From Acidisphaera sp035272265 (lineage in GTDB: Bacteria > Pseudomonadota > Alphaproteobacteria > Acetobacterales > Acetobacteraceae), in assembly GCA_035272265.1 (NCBI GenBank), contig DATEQV010000494.1:1-24544 (forward strand): 24,544 nt of DNA. The letters are read 5' to 3'. Below, piece after piece: positions 24,534-24,544 of this stretch. Position 1 is the first letter of the stretch. Each line of letters starts with the position of its first letter. The notes beneath the pieces are model-generated. The model worked only from the letters and a program-made list of their open reading frames with translations. It did not search any database and had not been told where the DNA came from. The translations under genes were made by a program, and so were the position numbers.

Positions 24534-24544
24534 AGTTGGCAAGA

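Overview
The window is very GC-rich chromosomal DNA, apparently from an alphaproteobacterium. Two things suggest this: the gene style, and a roughly 105 bp imperfect palindrome near the right end whose arms (CGTCATTGCGAG ... CTCGCGATGACG) resemble interspersed repeats common in that class. Species cannot be named from this sequence. Most of the window is a type VI secretion system (T6SS) locus. The right third holds a peptidase-rich module directly next to it.

Layout. Positions 275-2113 encode an odd TssB-TssC chimera that ends in three copies of an LDALLASL motif. On the opposite strand lies a small protein with an OmpA-like fold and no signal peptide (2147-2710). Then comes the main T6SS run on the + strand: tagH/FHA (2795), tssJ (4550), tssK (5087), tssL with a C-terminal OmpA domain (6429), tssM (7836), vgrG (11622), a complete tssC (13551), two overlapping divergent hcp genes (15147, 15862), and an unrecognised charged three-part protein (16739). 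A cysteine-cluster (YkgJ-like) gene converges on it from the minus strand (17869-18471). A second + strand run follows: a TPR-CHAT lipoprotein protease (18593), an exported OmpA-like protein (21694), and a membrane-anchored HExxH metallopeptidase (22318). The right edge carries an unrecognised minus-strand gene with a strong ribosome-binding site (ATG at 24474). Its frame runs through the palindromic element and on into the antisense of the metallopeptidase gene.

How the parts fit. TssJ, TssL and TssM form the envelope-spanning complex. TssK links it to the baseplate. TssC forms the sheath wall with TssB, Hcp forms the inner tube and VgrG the tip. TagH is expected to read a phosphothreonine on TssL: TssL carries an RTMIRP motif at Thr15, matching the control described for Agrobacterium TssL/PpkA/Fha. 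No PpkA kinase, PppA phosphatase, TssA, stand-alone TssB, TssE, TssF, TssG, ClpV or PAAR protein is visible, so the rest of the system must lie outside the window, or be replaced in part by the chimera.

Most interesting: the TssB-TssC chimera lacks the TssC C-terminal region used for sheath inter-subunit contacts. The CHAT-OmpA-HExxH trio next to the T6SS could be an undescribed envelope proteolytic module. The metallopeptidase's cytosolic tail has a DDATVVLRR motif resembling the FHA-docking motif of TssL, which may tie it to TagH.
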